DNA from: Paracoccaceae bacterium | GTDB lineage: Bacteria; Pseudomonadota; Alphaproteobacteria; Rhodobacterales; Rhodobacteraceae | DNA length: 53,653 nucleotides | Reading direction: 5' to 3' | Assembly (NCBI GenBank): GCA_902606585.1 | Contig: CACLGX010000008.1 | Location: 1-53,653, forward strand | In this document: piece by piece, positions 15,348 to 26,045 of the stretch | Layout of the letters: each line of letters opens with the position of its first letter | Numbering within the stretch: the first letter of the stretch is position 1 | Made by a program: the position numbers and the translations under genes | Notes under the pieces: model-generated | Seen by the model: only the letters and a program-made list of their open reading frames with translations | The model's database searches: none | What the model was told of the DNA's origin: nothing

Positions 15348-16415
15348 TTAGGCTTCTAAAATTTCCTCATCATCTTCAGGGTTAGGGATTTCAAAATCCA
15401 ACCCATGTGACGCACGAATTTTATCCTCTAACTCATAAGCGATGTCTTCATTCTCCGATAAAAATATTTTAGCATTTTCTCTTCCTTGACCAATTCGTTC
15501 GTCTCCATAACTGTACCAAGCTCCTGATTTCTCGACTACGCCCGCATTGACACCTAAATCCAGTAGTTCTCCAGTTTTTGAGATACCTTCTCCATACATT
15601 ATATCGAATTCGACTTGCTTGAACGGTGGCGCAACTTTGTTTTTCACAACTTTAACACGGGTGGAATTCCCAACGATCTCATCTCGATCTTTGATTGCCC
15701 CAATTCGTCTAATATCAAGTCTCACTGAGGAATAAAATTTAAGCGCATTTCCACCTGTAGTTGTTTCAGGACTTCCGAACATAACGCCAATTTTCATTCT
15801 AATTTGGTTAATAAAGATAACCATACAATTACTTCTGCTAATTGACCCAGTAAGTTTTCGCATTGCTTGGCTCATCAAACGTGCTTGTACTCCAACGTTA
15901 TGATCACCCATATCACCTTCAAGTTCAGATTTAGGCGTTAGAGCCGCAACAGAATCAACGACAATCATACTTACCGCACCCGACCTTACGAGTGTATCCG
16001 TTATTTCCAATGCCTGCTCGCCGGTATCTGGTTGTGAAATGAGTAATTCATCCAAATCCACTCCCAACTTTTTGGCATACTGAGGGTCTAAAGCATGCTC
16101 TGCATCCACAAAAGCACACACGCCTCCCTTCTTTTGCTCTTCAGCCACACAATGTAACGTAAGTGTCGTTTTTCCTGAACTTTCAGGTCCATAAATTTCA
16201 ATAATGCGGCCTTTAGGGAGACCTCCAATACCAAGGGCAATATCTAACCCCAAAGAACCTGTAGAGGTCGCCTCAATTTCTTGAACTGGATTGTCCGCGC
16301 CCAATTTCATAATTGAGCCTTTGCCAAACTGTCTTTCTATTTGAGCTAAAGCACTATCCAGTGCTTTTTGCTTCTCGTTATTCCGCTTTGATTCCATCGA
16401 TAATAATTCTGCCAT
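15348..16415 (-). CDS. recA: Recombinase RecA
   Basis: DNA strand exchange and LexA co-protease. 355 residues from the chosen start. Walker A is [31 protein letters not shown] opens the core as usual; the L1/L2 DNA-binding loop regions and [13 protein letters not shown] are conserved; the C-terminus is acidic ([11 protein letters not shown]). A longer frame to 16463 is open, but its extra 16 residues ([11 protein letters not shown]...) do not belong to the family, and an AAAGGCAG ribosome site precedes the ATG at 16415. An SOS box lies 53-67 bases upstream and a terminator follows, so it is a single-gene, damage-inducible unit. Confidence 0.98.
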   Translation of the reverse strand: MAELLSMESKRNNEKQKALDSALAQIERQFGKGSIMKLGADNPVQEIEATSTGSLGLDIALGIGGLPKGRIIEIYGPESSGKTTLTLHCVAEEQKKGGVCAFVDAEHALDPQYAKKLGVDLDELLISQPDTGEQALEITDTLVRSGAVSMIVVDSVAALTPKSELEGDMGDHNVGVQARLMSQAMRKLTGSISRSNCMVIFINQIRMKIGVMFGSPETTTGGNALKFYSSVRLDIRRIGAIKDRDEIVGNSTRVKVVKNKVAPPFKQVEFDIMYGEGISKTGELLDLGVNAGVVEKSGAWYSYGDERIGQGRENAKIFLSENEDIAYELEDKIRASHGLDFEIPNPEDDEEILEA

Positions 16416-16467
16416 TCTAATCTGCCTTTTTATCTCACAGTGTAACTTAAGGAGCAATACCACTTTT

Positions 16468-16482
16468 GTTCTACTATTGTTC
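16468..16482 (-). promoter_or_regulatory. SOS box (LexA site) of recA
   Basis: GTTC-N7-GTTC on the plus strand (16468-16471 and 16479-16482), which is the direct-repeat LexA site known from Rhodobacter, Caulobacter and other alphaproteobacteria. It lies 53 bases upstream of the recA ATG, in the expected promoter region. A possible -35 (TTGCAA, around 16508-16513) lies upstream of it. Confidence 0.9.
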
Positions 16483-16550
16483 TTTTATGGGGTTATATAA
16501 AGAACATTGCAAGAAAAATATGAGAAATTATTAAATTTTTATCGGCTTTC

Positions 16551-17711
16551 TTATTTTTTTGTGAGAACAGTAAAATAAAATCCGTCCCCTAACTCATTAG
16601 GAATAAATAATTTTTCTTGCTCAAATACCCACTCTTTTGAATTTACTAAAAACTTTTGTATTTGAGCTTTGTTTTCATCCTTAAGTATAGAGCATGTTGC
16701 ATAGACTAACTTCCCATGTGCTTTTACTAATTGCGCGGCAGTAATTAGAATTTTTTCTTGCAGAGATAATAATCTTTCATAGCCTTGCAATGTTAATGAC
16801 CATTTTCCCTCAGGATCTCTGCGCCAAGTACCACTACCAGAACAAGGAACATCACAAAAAACCAAGCCATAGTGAGAGTTTTTTAAATCGTTAGATTTGA
16901 TAATTCGAATATCTGCACCTGAGCGACTAGCCCGTTTATTTAAATCCTTCATTCTTTCAAAATTAACGTCATACGCAAAAATTGGTTTACTGAAATAAGC
17001 ACTTAACGCGAGCGATTTTCCTCCCCCACCCGCGCAAAAGTCTAGTATTGGCCCATTCTGATCTTTACTTAACGATAATACACTTGCCTGACTTGATGCA
17101 TCCTGTAGTTCTACTAGTCCTAAATTGTAGGCCTCAGAGTTCTTTATGTTTCGTGTTCCTTTGTTTACAATTAAAGCAGTTGATACGGTTGGATGGAGTT
17201 TTGAAGTAATTCCGTCTCGTTCTAGAACTTGAATTGCAAACTTCCTAGTACCCTTACTTGCATTTACCCGCAGAAAGATATTTGCCCGCTCCTTAAGCGT
17301 ATTAGCAACCTCGTTTGCCTTTCTCCCCAGTGTTGCCTTCCATTTTGGCCACAGCCAATCTGGAATATCATGTAAATCGCTTTCATTTTTTATCGGTAAT
17401 AGATCCAACTCCCATTTTTTTATTTTTGATGGACTATACCTACTTGCCCCAAAATATTCATCAAGATTTACTTCTCTCTTTTTAAGAAGAGCAATAATCC
17501 AAGACCTACCAGAAATTTTTTTTGATCTTTTTGTAAGACTATTTTTTTGCCGTAAGGCATCAAACACAACATCCCTTATTGCATGACGGTCTCCACTACC
17601 TGCAAACCGGTTAGATCTGCCCCACTTAGTCAGAGATCTCTCAGCATTCTCTCCTGCTAGAATGAGATCGAGTATTTCGATTGCTGCTGCGATATGCGCT
17701 GCTGGTGTCAT
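16551..17711 (-). CDS. rsmB: RsmB/NOP-family 16S rRNA cytosine-C5 methyltransferase
   Basis: SAM-dependent rRNA m5C methyltransferase, 386 residues. The N-terminal part resembles the NusB-like/RNA-binding region of RsmB. The SAM loop reads LDFCAGGGGKSLAL, motif IV FCDVPCSGSGTWRRDPEGKW carries a Cys, and motif VI ATCSIL carries the catalytic Cys. It starts three bases after the guaB stop, so guaB-rsmB is a two-gene operon, an arrangement I know from Rhodobacterales. Exact target (C967 in E. coli for RsmB) is inferred from family only. Confidence 0.88.
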   Translation of the reverse strand: MTPAAHIAAAIEILDLILAGENAERSLTKWGRSNRFAGSGDRHAIRDVVFDALRQKNSLTKRSKKISGRSWIIALLKKREVNLDEYFGASRYSPSKIKKWELDLLPIKNESDLHDIPDWLWPKWKATLGRKANEVANTLKERANIFLRVNASKGTRKFAIQVLERDGITSKLHPTVSTALIVNKGTRNIKNSEAYNLGLVELQDASSQASVLSLSKDQNGPILDFCAGGGGKSLALSAYFSKPIFAYDVNFERMKDLNKRASRSGADIRIIKSNDLKNSHYGLVFCDVPCSGSGTWRRDPEGKWSLTLQGYERLLSLQEKILITAAQLVKAHGKLVYATCSILKDENKAQIQKFLVNSKEWVFEQEKLFIPNELGDGFYFTVLTKK

Positions 17712-17714
17712 TGA

Positions 17715-19181
<1,467 letters not shown>

Positions 19182-19258
19182 TTACAGTAACCGTTTGGCA
19201 AGTTTCTATTTCACGATCCCCAGAGAAAGAAAAGAGTAATAACAAATAAATATGTAAA

Positions 19259-19275
19259 TTGGCGCAGACCGCCAA
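19259..19275. promoter_or_regulatory. Inverted repeat between divergent guaB and the ASKHA gene
   Basis: TTGGCG-CAGAC-CGCCAA: perfect 6-base arms around a five-base centre, in the 185-base spacer between divergent start codons (19163 and 19349). It could be an operator for either gene or a short hairpin. No T-run follows, so it is not a terminator. Confidence 0.3.
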
Positions 19276-19348
19276 ATTTATGACGATTGCAGTCTTTTAC
19301 TTCCAAACTATTCCGTTATTTTTACATTAAGGTTTGTTGGAGTTTGGT

Positions 19349-21385
19349 ATGAGTTCGAAGCCGCTTGTTGTTTTTACACCATCCGGAAAAAGAGGCCATT
19401 TTGAAAAAGGCACATCTATTTTACAAATTGCGCGTCAACTCGGTGTAGATCTTGACTCTGTTTGTGGCGGACGAGGTATATGCAGTAAGTGCCAAATTAC
19501 CCCCTCTTATGGTGAATTCACAAAGCATGGCGTTACAGTTGCTGCCAATGCACTCTCTGAATGGAATAAAGTTGAAGAGCGCTACAATGAAAAACGTGGG
19601 TTAGCAAAAGGTAGACGATTGGGTTGCCAGGCCTGCGTGCAAGGTGACGTTGTAATCGATGTACCCGCTGAAAGCCAGGTGCATAAACAGGTTATTAGAA
19701 AGGATGCGAGTGTTCGGCCAGTAAAAATGAACCCGGCTACCCGGTTATTTTACATAGAAGTTGCAGAACCAGATATGCACGAACCCAGTGGGGATTTTGA
19801 ACGCTTAAAAATAGCTCTTCATGATCAATGGGAGATAAGTGACGTAGAATTAGATTTTTTTCAATTCAACAAACTTCAGAAAACTTTGAGACAGGGAAAT
19901 TGGGCTGTCACTGTAGCAATATTTAATGACCATACCAGCACCCCACCGCGTATAATAGAAATTTGGCCCGGCCTTTATGAAGACGGCCTTTATGGTCTAG
20001 CTATTGACCTGGGCTCCACCACGGTCGCAGCTCATCTAACTGACCTGAAATCTGGAGAGATATTAAAAAGTGCTGGCTTAATGAATCCACAAATTAGGTT
20101 TGGAGAAGATTTAATGAGTAGGGTTAGCTACTCAATGATGAACTCTGGCGGCGATAAAGAAATGACAACTGCAGTCCGAGAAGCCATTAATAGCCTTGCT
20201 AAGCAGCTGCTAATGGAAGTAGAGATTGAAAAGACGTCATTAGTTGAAGTTGTTTTTGTCTGCAATCCAGTCATGCACCATTTGCTTTTGGGTATTGATC
20301 CCGTTGAATTAGGACAAGCGCCCTTTGCTCTAGCTTCTTCAAGCTCCATTACAGTAAGCGCATCTAATTTAGGCCTGAACGAAATAAATCCCTCTGGTAG
20401 ATGTTACATTTTACCTTGTATAGCTGGGCATGTAGGTGCAGACGCAGCAGCAGTTGCGTTATCGGAAGAGCCAAATAAGTCTGATGATCTCGTTCTGGTC
20501 GTAGATGTCGGAACAAATGCTGAAATTTTACTAGGTAATAAGTCTAAAGTTCTCGCTTGCTCTTCTCCCACTGGCCCGGCTTTTGAAGGTGCTCAAATAA
20601 GCTCAGGCCAACGAGCAGCACCCGGTGCAATTGAACGTATCGAAATAAATCAAAAAACCAAAGAACCACGTTTTCGGGTTATTGGATGTGACTTATGGTC
20701 TGATGAAAAAGGGTTCAAAGAAGCAATAAAAGACACAGGCGTAACTGGTGTTTGCGGATCTGGTATTATCGAGGCAGTAGCAGAGTTAAGAATGGCAGGC
20801 CTAATGGATGAGAGCGGACTTATAGGATCTGCTGAAGCAACTGGATCGGCTAGATGCATACCAGAAGGTCGAACCAACTCATATCTTATCTATGACCAAT
20901 CTGACGAAAATGGACCGCAAATATCTGTTTCACAAAACGATATAAGGGCAATCCAGCTGGCAAAATCCGCCTTGTATGCGGGCGCTCGGCTTCTTATGGA
21001 TGAAATGAACATAGAAAAAGTAGATCGTGTTGTGCTTGCTGGTGCATTTGGGTCCCATATTTCCTCAAAGCATGCTATGGTTCTAGGAATGATCCCGGAT
21101 GTTCCTTTAGAAAAAGTCCAATCAGCGGGAAACGCAGCGGGCACAGGCGCCAGAATTGCTCTATGTAACATTTCTGCTCGTAATGATATCGAAGCTTCAG
21201 TCAGCCAAATAGAAAAAATTGAAACAGCTATAGAACCAAAATTTCAGGACCATTTTGTTGCAGCAAATGCTATCCCGCACAAAATAGATCGCTTTCCAGA
21301 ATTAAGTAAAATAGTTAGCTTACCTAATGTTCACTTCAACTTAGGCTTAGAAAACAAAACAAGGCGGCGGCGGCGAAAATTCTAA
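19349..21385 (+). CDS. 2Fe-2S ferredoxin / ASKHA-domain protein (DUF4445, corrinoid-activation type)
   Basis: Resembles reductive activators of corrinoid methyltransferase systems (RACo/RamA-like), which return inactive Co(II) corrinoid to Co(I) using ATP. 678 residues. An N-terminal plant-type 2Fe-2S domain has Cys39, Cys45 and Cys48 (CGGRGICSKC) plus a fourth Cys in RLGCQAC. After a linker comes an actin/Hsp70-like ATPase domain with AIDLGSTTVAAHL, VDVGTNAEILLG and VVLAGAFGSH phosphate- and adenosine-binding signatures. ATG 19349 has GGAG upstream; an in-frame TTG at 19334 is less likely. No corrinoid protein or methyltransferase is adjacent, so its partner (for example a MetH-like or methylamine system) must be encoded elsewhere. 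Confidence 0.85.
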   Translation: MSSKPLVVFTPSGKRGHFEKGTSILQIARQLGVDLDSVCGGRGICSKCQITPSYGEFTKHGVTVAANALSEWNKVEERYNEKRGLAKGRRLGCQACVQGDVVIDVPAESQVHKQVIRKDASVRPVKMNPATRLFYIEVAEPDMHEPSGDFERLKIALHDQWEISDVELDFFQFNKLQKTLRQGNWAVTVAIFNDHTSTPPRIIEIWPGLYEDGLYGLAIDLGSTTVAAHLTDLKSGEILKSAGLMNPQIRFGEDLMSRVSYSMMNSGGDKEMTTAVREAINSLAKQLLMEVEIEKTSLVEVVFVCNPVMHHLLLGIDPVELGQAPFALASSSSITVSASNLGLNEINPSGRCYILPCIAGHVGADAAAVALSEEPNKSDDLVLVVDVGTNAEILLGNKSKVLACSSPTGPAFEGAQISSGQRAAPGAIERIEINQKTKEPRFRVIGCDLWSDEKGFKEAIKDTGVTGVCGSGIIEAVAELRMAGLMDESGLIGSAEATGSARCIPEGRTNSYLIYDQSDENGPQISVSQNDIRAIQLAKSALYAGARLLMDEMNIEKVDRVVLAGAFGSHISSKHAMVLGMIPDVPLEKVQSAGNAAGTGARIALCNISARNDIEASVSQIEKIETAIEPKFQDHFVAANAIPHKIDRFPELSKIVSLPNVHFNLGLENKTRRRRRKF

Positions 21386-21404
21386 AAAGATGCAGTTCTT
21401 TAAA

Positions 21405-21710
21405 CTATTTTACTTTAAGATTTCCCTGTAACTTTGCCCCCTTATCTGTAGATAAAGTTTCATAAGTGACGTCCGCCATCACCGTACCAGAGCTTGCAAC
21501 GGATAAATCTGAAGCAGATATTACGCCATTTGCTTTTCCATCGACTGACACCGACGCTCCAGTAATTGATCCGTCAACACTTCCGGACGCCAAAACAGAG
21601 ACTGAATTACCAGCAACCTTACCCTTGATTTGGCCATCAATTTCAATATCACCCTGACTTTTTATGTTACCATTTAGTTTAAAATCAGAACTTAAATATG
21701 TTTTCGCCAT
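21405..21710 (-). CDS. Bactofilin (polymer-forming cytoskeletal protein)
   Basis: 101 residues of almost pure bactofilin domain, a right-handed beta-helix built from repeats such as GDIEIDGQIKGKV, SGSVDGSITG and GKANGVISA. Bactofilins polymerise without nucleotide and help place envelope enzymes. The frame is open to 21791, but the upstream stretch is hydrophobic/basic and unlike the family; GGAGAA precedes the ATG at 21710, and MAKTYLSSDFKLNG is a typical beginning. It faces the ASKHA gene tail to tail with 19 bases between. Confidence 0.88.
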   Translation of the reverse strand: MAKTYLSSDFKLNGNIKSQGDIEIDGQIKGKVAGNSVSVLASGSVDGSITGASVSVDGKANGVISASDLSVASSGTVMADVTYETLSTDKGAKLQGNLKVK

Positions 21711-21877
21711 TATTTTCTCCAAAATACTAAAATTTATGTAAATTAGTAATCGCTTAAAAAACGGTTTAAGGATAAAATTCAAACAAGGCAAGAAATTCTG
21801 ACAATATACCTACTCCAATGCATAATTTAAAAAATAGCTCACTTGCATTAACTTTTTAAATATGAGATATCCCCACG

Positions 21878-21925
21878 GATCCGCATCAATGTAACAGCGC
21901 GGTCTCTCGTGGATGAGAGCGGATC
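21878..21925 (+). promoter_or_regulatory. Structured leader of rpsF (possible S6:S18 autoregulatory site)
   Basis: GATCCGC (21878-21884) pairs perfectly with GCGGATC (21919-21925), enclosing a second small hairpin TCTC/GAGA (21905-21908 with 21915-21918). The structure ends 40 bases before the rpsF ATG and contains a CCG triplet. The S6:S18 complex is known to bind a structured leader of rpsF mRNA with a conserved CCG, but here the CCG lies in the stem as drawn, so the match is only suggestive. Confidence 0.35.
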
Positions 21926-21965
21926 TTTGGCTCGTCCTTTGAAACGCGTAACAAATGGAGTTGTC

Positions 21966-22322
21966 ATGCCTCTATACGAGCATGTAGTTATCTCGCGCCA
22001 GGATTTATCCAATGCGCAAGCCGAAGGGTTAGTAGAACACTTTGGAAAAGTACTTTCTGAAAATGGTGGAAAAGTAGTTGATAGTGAGTATTGGGGCCTT
22101 AAAACGATGGCCTATAAAATTAACAAAAATAGAAAAGGCCATTATAGTTTTTTAAAAACAGATTCACCTTCAAATGCAGTTCAAGAAATGGAACGCCTTA
22201 TGAGAATTCACGAAGATATAATGCGTGTATTAACTATTAAGGTAGACGTTCACAGTGAAGGTCCTTCTGCACAAATCAGTAAACGCGAAGATCGCAGTGA
22301 TCGACGTGAACGAGTTGAATAA
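21966..22322 (+). CDS. rpsF: 30S ribosomal protein S6
   Basis: 118 residues. [20 protein letters not shown] is the conserved S6 start, and [20 protein letters not shown] is the central strand/loop. GGAG lies ten bases ahead of the ATG at 21966; the frame is open 19 codons further upstream, but that part is the RNA leader. First gene of rpsF-rpsR-rplI. Confidence 0.97.
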   Translation: MPLYEHVVISRQDLSNAQAEGLVEHFGKVLSENGGKVVDSEYWGLKTMAYKINKNRKGHYSFLKTDSPSNAVQEMERLMRIHEDIMRVLTIKVDVHSEGPSAQISKREDRSDRRERVE

Positions 22323-22345
22323 CAGTATTTGAAAGGAAAAAAACA

Positions 22346-22573
22346 ATGGCAACTAAACCATTTTTTCGTCGTCGCAAGGTTTGCCCTTTCTCAAGTGAAA
22401 ATGCGCCAAAAATTGATTATAAAGATACTAAGCTCTTGCAACGATACATTTCTGAACGCGGAAAAATTGTACCTAGCAGAATTACAGCGGTATCTGCTAA
22501 AAAACAGCGAGAGTTAGCTACTGCTATAAAGAGAGCTAGATTCTTGGCATTACTTCCATATGCAGTAAAGTAA
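22346..22573 (+). CDS. rpsR: 30S ribosomal protein S18
   Basis: 75 residues, normal size. The N-terminus [11 protein letters not shown] and the core [20 protein letters not shown] are typical; S18 binds S6 on the 30S platform. GAAAGGA ribosome site. It lies 23 bases after rpsF and 13 before rplI. Confidence 0.98.
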   Translation: MATKPFFRRRKVCPFSSENAPKIDYKDTKLLQRYISERGKIVPSRITAVSAKKQRELATAIKRARFLALLPYAVK

Positions 22574-22586
22574 GGAGACACAGCCA

Positions 22587-23234
22587 ATGCAAGTTATCCT
22601 TTTAGAGCGAATAGCAAAACTTGGTCAAATGGGTGACGTCGTTGATGTCAAACCCGGCTACGCAAGGAATTTTTTATTGCCACAGGGCAAAGCAAAGTCT
22701 GCATCTGAGGCAAACATCGCTGCATTTGAATCAGAAAAGGCAAAACTAGAAGCACATAATTTAGAAACAAAAAAAGAAGCGGACGGTATAGCAGCTAATT
22801 TAAATGGGCAAAAATTCATTATTATCAGGTCGGCATCGGACACGGGAGCATTATACGGATCAGTTACTACTAGAGACGCGGCCGATGCTGCCAACGAAGC
22901 AGGTTTTACAATAGATCGCAAACAATTTACCCTAAAGTCTCCGATCAAAGAGCTTGGTCTGCATGAAATAGAAATCAAGTTACATCCAGAGGTATCGGCC
23001 AAAGTGACAGTAAACGTTGCAAGATCTCCAGAAGAAGCTGAATTACAATCCTCTGGAAAATCAATCCAAGACTTGGCAGCAGAGCAAGAACAAGAAGCAG
23101 AGTTTGAAATTGCTGAATTGTTTGACGATATTGGGTCGGCGGCGTTAGATGATGAAGAATTAAAAATAGATCAGGAACCAGAGGTTTTGCAGGATAATGA
23201 AATCGACACCTCAGATGGCAGCAAGTCAAAATAA
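22587..23234 (+). CDS. rplI: 50S ribosomal protein L9 with long acidic C-terminal tail
   Basis: 215 residues, against about 150 in E. coli. Residues 1-~150 are the two L9 domains joined by a long helix: [19 protein letters not shown] start, [13 protein letters not shown] and the C-terminal RNA-binding part with [12 protein letters not shown]. The last ~60 residues are an acidic extension rich in Glu/Asp. Longer, acidic-tailed L9 is common in alphaproteobacteria; its role is not known to me. Third gene of the rpsF operon, with a GGAGA ribosome site. Confidence 0.96.
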   Translation: MQVILLERIAKLGQMGDVVDVKPGYARNFLLPQGKAKSASEANIAAFESEKAKLEAHNLETKKEADGIAANLNGQKFIIIRSASDTGALYGSVTTRDAADAANEAGFTIDRKQFTLKSPIKELGLHEIEIKLHPEVSAKVTVNVARSPEEAELQSSGKSIQDLAAEQEQEAEFEIAELFDDIGSAALDDEELKIDQEPEVLQDNEIDTSDGSKSK

Positions 23235-23478
23235 TATAGTCATTCTAATCTAAAAATTAAAAACGCTCTTGACCAATTCAAAAGCGTTTTCGTCCAAATT
23301 GATTTAAATAACCGCAAAATATAATAAAATGTCAAAAAATAGATTTAATTTAAAATTTTTGACAATTTTTTACTATAAATTTTGTATTTTTATGAATTTA
23401 GACTGTTGACGTTCATTAAGCTCTTTTTTAAGTTGTGGCAAAAGATAAGAATTAAATATAAGAAATCTCTGGAAATTA

Positions 23479-23514
23479 ATGAATATAAGGAGCTCACTAA
23501 GACAAAGCAGTTAA
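23479..23514 (+). other. Possible short leader peptide upstream of ilvB
   Basis: ATG at 23479 opens an 11-codon frame MNIRSSLRQSS ending in TAA, with GGAAA upstream. It lies 14 bases before the terminator hairpin, the spacing of an attenuation leader. It has only one Ile and one Leu and no Val, so it does not look like a classical branched-chain amino-acid control peptide. Weak call. Confidence 0.2.
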
Positions 23515-23528
23515 ATTAAAACTTGCGC

Positions 23529-23554
23529 CCTCCGATTTCTTCGGAGGTTTTTTT
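23529..23554 (+). terminator. Terminator/attenuator just upstream of ilvB
   Basis: CCTCCGA (23529-23535) pairs with TCGGAGG (23541-23547) around TTTCT, followed by seven T residues: a textbook intrinsic terminator. It ends only 28 bases before the ilvB ATG and about 300 bases after rplI, so it probably acts in the ilvB leader as an attenuator rather than ending rplI. No clear competing antiterminator pairing was found by eye. Confidence 0.75.
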
Positions 23555-23582
23555 AGGAGCTGAAGAAAATTGGAGTTGAGAA

Positions 23583-25340
23583 ATGATACGCCAAATGACG
23601 GGTGCAAAAATGGTTGTTCAAGCCTTGAAGGATCAAGGTGTAGATACAGTATTTGGCTATCCAGGTGGAGCTGTCTTACCTATTTATGATGAGGTTTTCC
23701 TACAAAATGACATCAGGCATATTTTAGTTCGTCATGAACAAGGTGCAGTTCATGCAGCCGAAGGTTATGCTCGGTCAACAGGAAAACCTGGCGTAGTACT
23801 TGTTACTTCAGGGCCAGGCGCTACGAATGCTGTAACAGGTCTTACAGATGCACTAATGGATAGTATTCCATTGGTTGTACTTACAGGGCAAGTTCCAACC
23901 TTTATGATAGGCTCAGATGCTTTTCAAGAAGCCGACACCGTAGGTATTACCCGTCCCTGCACTAAGCATAATTGGTTGGTTAAAGACACAGTCGAATTAG
24001 CTGGAGTAATTCATGAGGCATTTCATGTAGCAACTTCAGGAAGACCTGGTCCAGTGCTAGTTGATATTCCAAAAGATGTGCAATTTGCAACTTCTGAGTA
24101 TATTGAGAAGTCTAAAATACCAATTTCTCATTACCAACCGAAAACCAAGGGTGATCCACAACAAATCGCTAGCTTGGTGGATGCGATTGAAAATGCTAAA
24201 AAGCCTTTATTTTACACAGGTGGGGGCGTCATTAATTCGGGTCCAAATGCTAGTAAGTTATTGAGAGAATTGGTTGATGGGACCAACTTCCCGATAACCT
24301 CAACGTTAATGGGATTAGGATGTTACCCTGCTTCCGGTAAGAGATGGTTGGGTATGTTGGGAATGCATGGTTTATACGAGGCAAATTTGGCCATGCACGA
24401 TTGCGATCTAATGATAAATATTGGAGCTAGGTTCGATGACAGGATCACCGGAAGAATTGACGCATTCAGCCCAAACTCTAAAAAAGCGCATGTAGATATA
24501 GACCCGTCTTCAATAAATAAGGTGATAAATGTTGATATACCGATAATTGGTGACGTTGAAAGCGTGCTTAAAGATATGCTTAAACTTTGGAAATCTAGAG
24601 GGAAAAAGACCAATACTTTAGCAGTGAATACTTGGTGGGAGCAGATCGAAAGTTGGAAGTCTACTAACTGCCTTGCCTTTAATCAAAAAGGGAAAACAAT
24701 CAAGCCACAGTTTGCTATTGCTAGACTAGAAGAGCTTACGAAAAAATATAAAGACCGTTTCATCTCCACGGAAGTAGGGCAGCATCAAATGTGGGCTGCT
24801 CAATACTTGGGTTTTGAAAAGCCAAATCAGTGGATGACATCAGGTGGGCTAGGAACGATGGGTTATGGGTTCCCAGCTTCAATAGGTGTTCAAATTGCTC
24901 ACCCAGACGCTCTTGTTATAAATGTTGCTGGAGAAGCTAGTTGGCTTATGAATATGCAAGAAATGGGAACCGCTGTGCAGTATAGATTACCGGTTAAACA
25001 ATTCATCTTGAACAACGAAAGATTAGGGATGGTTAGGCAATGGCAAGAGCTGTTACATGGTGAACGATACTCTCACAGTTGGTCAGACGCCCTACCTGAT
25101 TTTGTCAAATTGGCTGAAGCTTTTGGCGCAAAGGGTATTTTATGTGACGATCCCAAAAATTTAGATGATGCAATAATGGAAATGGTTGAATATGAAGGGC
25201 CTGTAATTTTTGATTGTCTTGTTGAAAAGCATGAAAATTGTTTTCCAATGATTCCATCAGGTGAACCCCATAATAAAATGTTGTTGGGAGAGGCAAATAC
25301 TAAAGATGCAATTGCATCTTCAGGCGCAGTTCTAGTTTAA
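23583..25340 (+). CDS. ilvB: Acetolactate synthase, large catalytic subunit
   Basis: First common step of valine, leucine and isoleucine synthesis: ThDP-dependent condensation of pyruvate. 585 residues. Visible: the N-terminal ThDP/pyrimidine domain with [15 protein letters not shown] and the catalytic Glu in [19 protein letters not shown]; the FAD/middle domain; and a C-terminal diphosphate-binding domain. The Mg/ThDP motif reads [13 protein letters not shown]...NNERLG, with Glu where the usual GDG/GDA motif has Asp. GGAG precedes the ATG. ilvN follows after nine bases, so they form an operon behind the attenuator-like hairpin. Confidence 0.96.
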   Translation: MIRQMTGAKMVVQALKDQGVDTVFGYPGGAVLPIYDEVFLQNDIRHILVRHEQGAVHAAEGYARSTGKPGVVLVTSGPGATNAVTGLTDALMDSIPLVVLTGQVPTFMIGSDAFQEADTVGITRPCTKHNWLVKDTVELAGVIHEAFHVATSGRPGPVLVDIPKDVQFATSEYIEKSKIPISHYQPKTKGDPQQIASLVDAIENAKKPLFYTGGGVINSGPNASKLLRELVDGTNFPITSTLMGLGCYPASGKRWLGMLGMHGLYEANLAMHDCDLMINIGARFDDRITGRIDAFSPNSKKAHVDIDPSSINKVINVDIPIIGDVESVLKDMLKLWKSRGKKTNTLAVNTWWEQIESWKSTNCLAFNQKGKTIKPQFAIARLEELTKKYKDRFISTEVGQHQMWAAQYLGFEKPNQWMTSGGLGTMGYGFPASIGVQIAHPDALVINVAGEASWLMNMQEMGTAVQYRLPVKQFILNNERLGMVRQWQELLHGERYSHSWSDALPDFVKLAEAFGAKGILCDDPKNLDDAIMEMVEYEGPVIFDCLVEKHENCFPMIPSGEPHNKMLLGEANTKDAIASSGAVLV

Positions 25341-25349
25341 GGAGTAAAT

Positions 25350-25910
25350 ATGTCCTCGTTAAAAATAAAAAAAGGCTCATCAAAACACTCCGCATATAAT
25401 TTACGTGCCAATTTTCAAGACCAAAAAGAATCACATACACTGACAGTGTTAGTTGATAACGAAGCTGGGGTTCTAGCGCGCGTAATTGGCTTATTTTCTG
25501 GTAGAGGCTATAATATCGATAGCTTAACCGTGGCTGAAGTTGACCACGAGGATGGCCTATCACGCATTACAATAGTGACTAGTGGTACGCCTCAAATCAT
25601 AGAACAGATAAAAGCCCAACTAGGTCAAATTGTACCTGTACACGAAGTTCATGATCTCACAGTGGAGGGACCCTCGGTGGAACGTGAATTGGCCCTTTTG
25701 AAGATTACAAATAGCGGCGAAAAGAGAGTCGAAGCATTGCGATTAGCAGATATTTTTAGAGCTAGTGTGGTAGACAGTACGCTGAAAAGTTTTGTTTTTC
25801 AGATAACAGGAACCCCAGAAAAAATAGATGCTTTTGCTGAATTGATGGAGCCCCTGGGTTTGAATGAAATAGCAAGAACTGGAATAGCAGCTATTGCTAG
25901 AGGCAAATAA
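25350..25910 (+). CDS. ilvN: Acetolactate synthase, small regulatory subunit
   Basis: 186 residues: an N-terminal ACT domain (TLTVLVDNEAGVLARVIGLF; GYNIDSLTVAEVDHEDGLSR) that binds valine for feedback inhibition, and the C-terminal ALS small-subunit domain. The first ~28 residues are a basic, probably flexible extension. GGAG eight bases upstream of the ATG; nine bases after ilvB. Could equally be called ilvH. Confidence 0.95.
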   Translation: MSSLKIKKGSSKHSAYNLRANFQDQKESHTLTVLVDNEAGVLARVIGLFSGRGYNIDSLTVAEVDHEDGLSRITIVTSGTPQIIEQIKAQLGQIVPVHEVHDLTVEGPSVERELALLKITNSGEKRVEALRLADIFRASVVDSTLKSFVFQITGTPEKIDAFAELMEPLGLNEIARTGIAAIARGK

Positions 25911-25957
25911 TCGAAATAATTCAATAAGCATTTTAGCCTTCAAAACTTTTAGATTTT

Positions 25958-26027
25958 GTCGCAACTAGGCAATGACAGTCGCAAAATTAGATGAAAATTT
26001 GGTCAACTTAAACATGATCCTTATAGT
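25958..26027 (+). promoter_or_regulatory. Promoter and phased direct repeat upstream of the Rieske oxygenase gene
   Basis: TTGGTC (25999-26004) and TATAGT (26022-26027) make a good sigma70-type pair with a 17-base spacer, 19 bases ahead of the start codon. Upstream, GTCGCAA occurs twice in direct orientation at 25958-25964 and 25978-25984, exactly 20 bases (two helical turns) apart and just before the -35, as expected for an activator site. The regulator is unknown. Confidence 0.45.
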
Positions 26028-26045
26028 TATAAGAAGATCAAAGAG

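Larger units (their letters stand above)
23235..23582 (+). other. 348-base spacer between rplI and ilvB
   Basis: Very AT-rich gene-free stretch. It contains a weak hairpin just after rplI (AAAACGCT at 23260-23267 with AGCGTTTT at 23283-23290, no clear T-run), a possible 11-codon leader peptide (23479-23514) and a strong terminator hairpin (23529-23554). The ilvB promoter is expected in this interval, but I could not fix its -35 and -10 boxes. Confidence 0.6.

Noticed and set aside
16416-16463. Longer RecA start adding [16 protein letters not shown]
   Set aside because: Extra residues are not family-like and overlap the leader between SOS box and ribosome site; the ATG at 16415 fits better.
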